From Alphaproteobacteria bacterium (GTDB lineage Bacteria; Pseudomonadota; Alphaproteobacteria; CACIAM-22H2): DNA of 7,066 bases. Positions 6,950 through 7,066 of the stretch are shown here, piece after piece (the stretch's first letter is position 1; each line of letters begins with the position of its first letter). The stretch spans positions 1 through 7,066 of the forward strand of contig CANMWW010000105.1 in NCBI GenBank assembly GCA_947500965.1, written 5' to 3'. The position numbers and the translations under genes are program-made. The notes beneath the pieces were generated by a model. The model did not search any database. It saw only the letters and a list, made by a program, of their open reading frames with translations, and had not been told where the DNA came from.

Positions 6950-7066
6950 TCAGCCGAGGTCGCGCTTCACGGCCCCGGAGCGCAGCAGCGCCTCGAGCCG
7001 CGCGCCCTCGTCGAAGGACCGGTCGAGCTCGAAATGCAGCTCCGGCGCGTGGCGCAGCTCGACCCG
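6950..7066 (-). CDS. rbfA: Ribosome-binding factor A, C-terminal fragment
   Basis: Only the last 38 codons and the stop are in the window; the gene begins beyond the right edge. The frame reads RVELRHAPELHFELD, then SFDEGARLEALL and an end of KRDLG. This matches the RbfA C-terminus as I recall it: LR-x-x-P-x-L-x-F-x-x-D followed by an amphipathic helix ending in LL. RbfA is a KH-fold protein that binds the 30S subunit and helps mature the 5' end of 16S rRNA, especially in the cold. Its place just before truB is the standard order in the infB operon and supports the call. Confidence 0.93.
   Translation of the reverse strand, partial: RVELRHAPELHFELDRSFDEGARLEALLRSGAVKRDLG

Overview
The window reads as a chromosomal segment of a very GC-rich proteobacterium, most likely an alphaproteobacterium. 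Third codon positions are almost always G or C. The right half carries the conserved rbfA-truB-rpsO-pnp order, and several TruB stretches look alphaproteobacterial to me from memory. I computed no GC figure and searched no database. There is no sign of a mobile element, phage, CRISPR array, tRNA or rRNA.

Right half (about 3335-7066, all on the minus strand): the 3' end of rbfA, then truB, rpsO and pnp. This is the end of the translation and RNA-metabolism operon that usually begins with nusA-infB. RbfA matures the 30S subunit, TruB makes pseudouridine 55 in tRNA, rpsO encodes ribosomal protein S15, and PNPase degrades RNA. rbfA, truB and rpsO are packed within 13-14 nt of each other. A 252-nt gap separates rpsO from pnp and holds a bulged hairpin placed where a pnp leader control element would be expected. 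The pnp transcript ends at a perfect 12-bp GC hairpin with a GAAA tetraloop followed by a short T-rich run.

Middle (1834-3239, minus strand): a small two-helix DUF2798-type membrane protein whose stop codon overlaps the start (ATGA) of a class I PLP aminotransferase of the methionine/kynurenine/glutamine aminotransferase kind.

Left part: a divergent pair. On the minus strand is the 5' part of an FAD-dependent oxidoreductase that resembles D-arginine dehydrogenase (DauA) but lacks two of its active-site residues. On the plus strand is an HpcH/HpaI-family aldolase with replaced catalytic positions and a histone-like basic tail. A small secreted protein built of three near-identical Cys-containing 28-residue repeats follows it.

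The left side therefore looks like accessory amino-acid and keto-acid metabolism beside a core housekeeping operon. The best candidates for something undescribed are the secreted repeat protein, the modified aldolase and the pnp leader hairpin. I do not see a clear multi-gene novel system.
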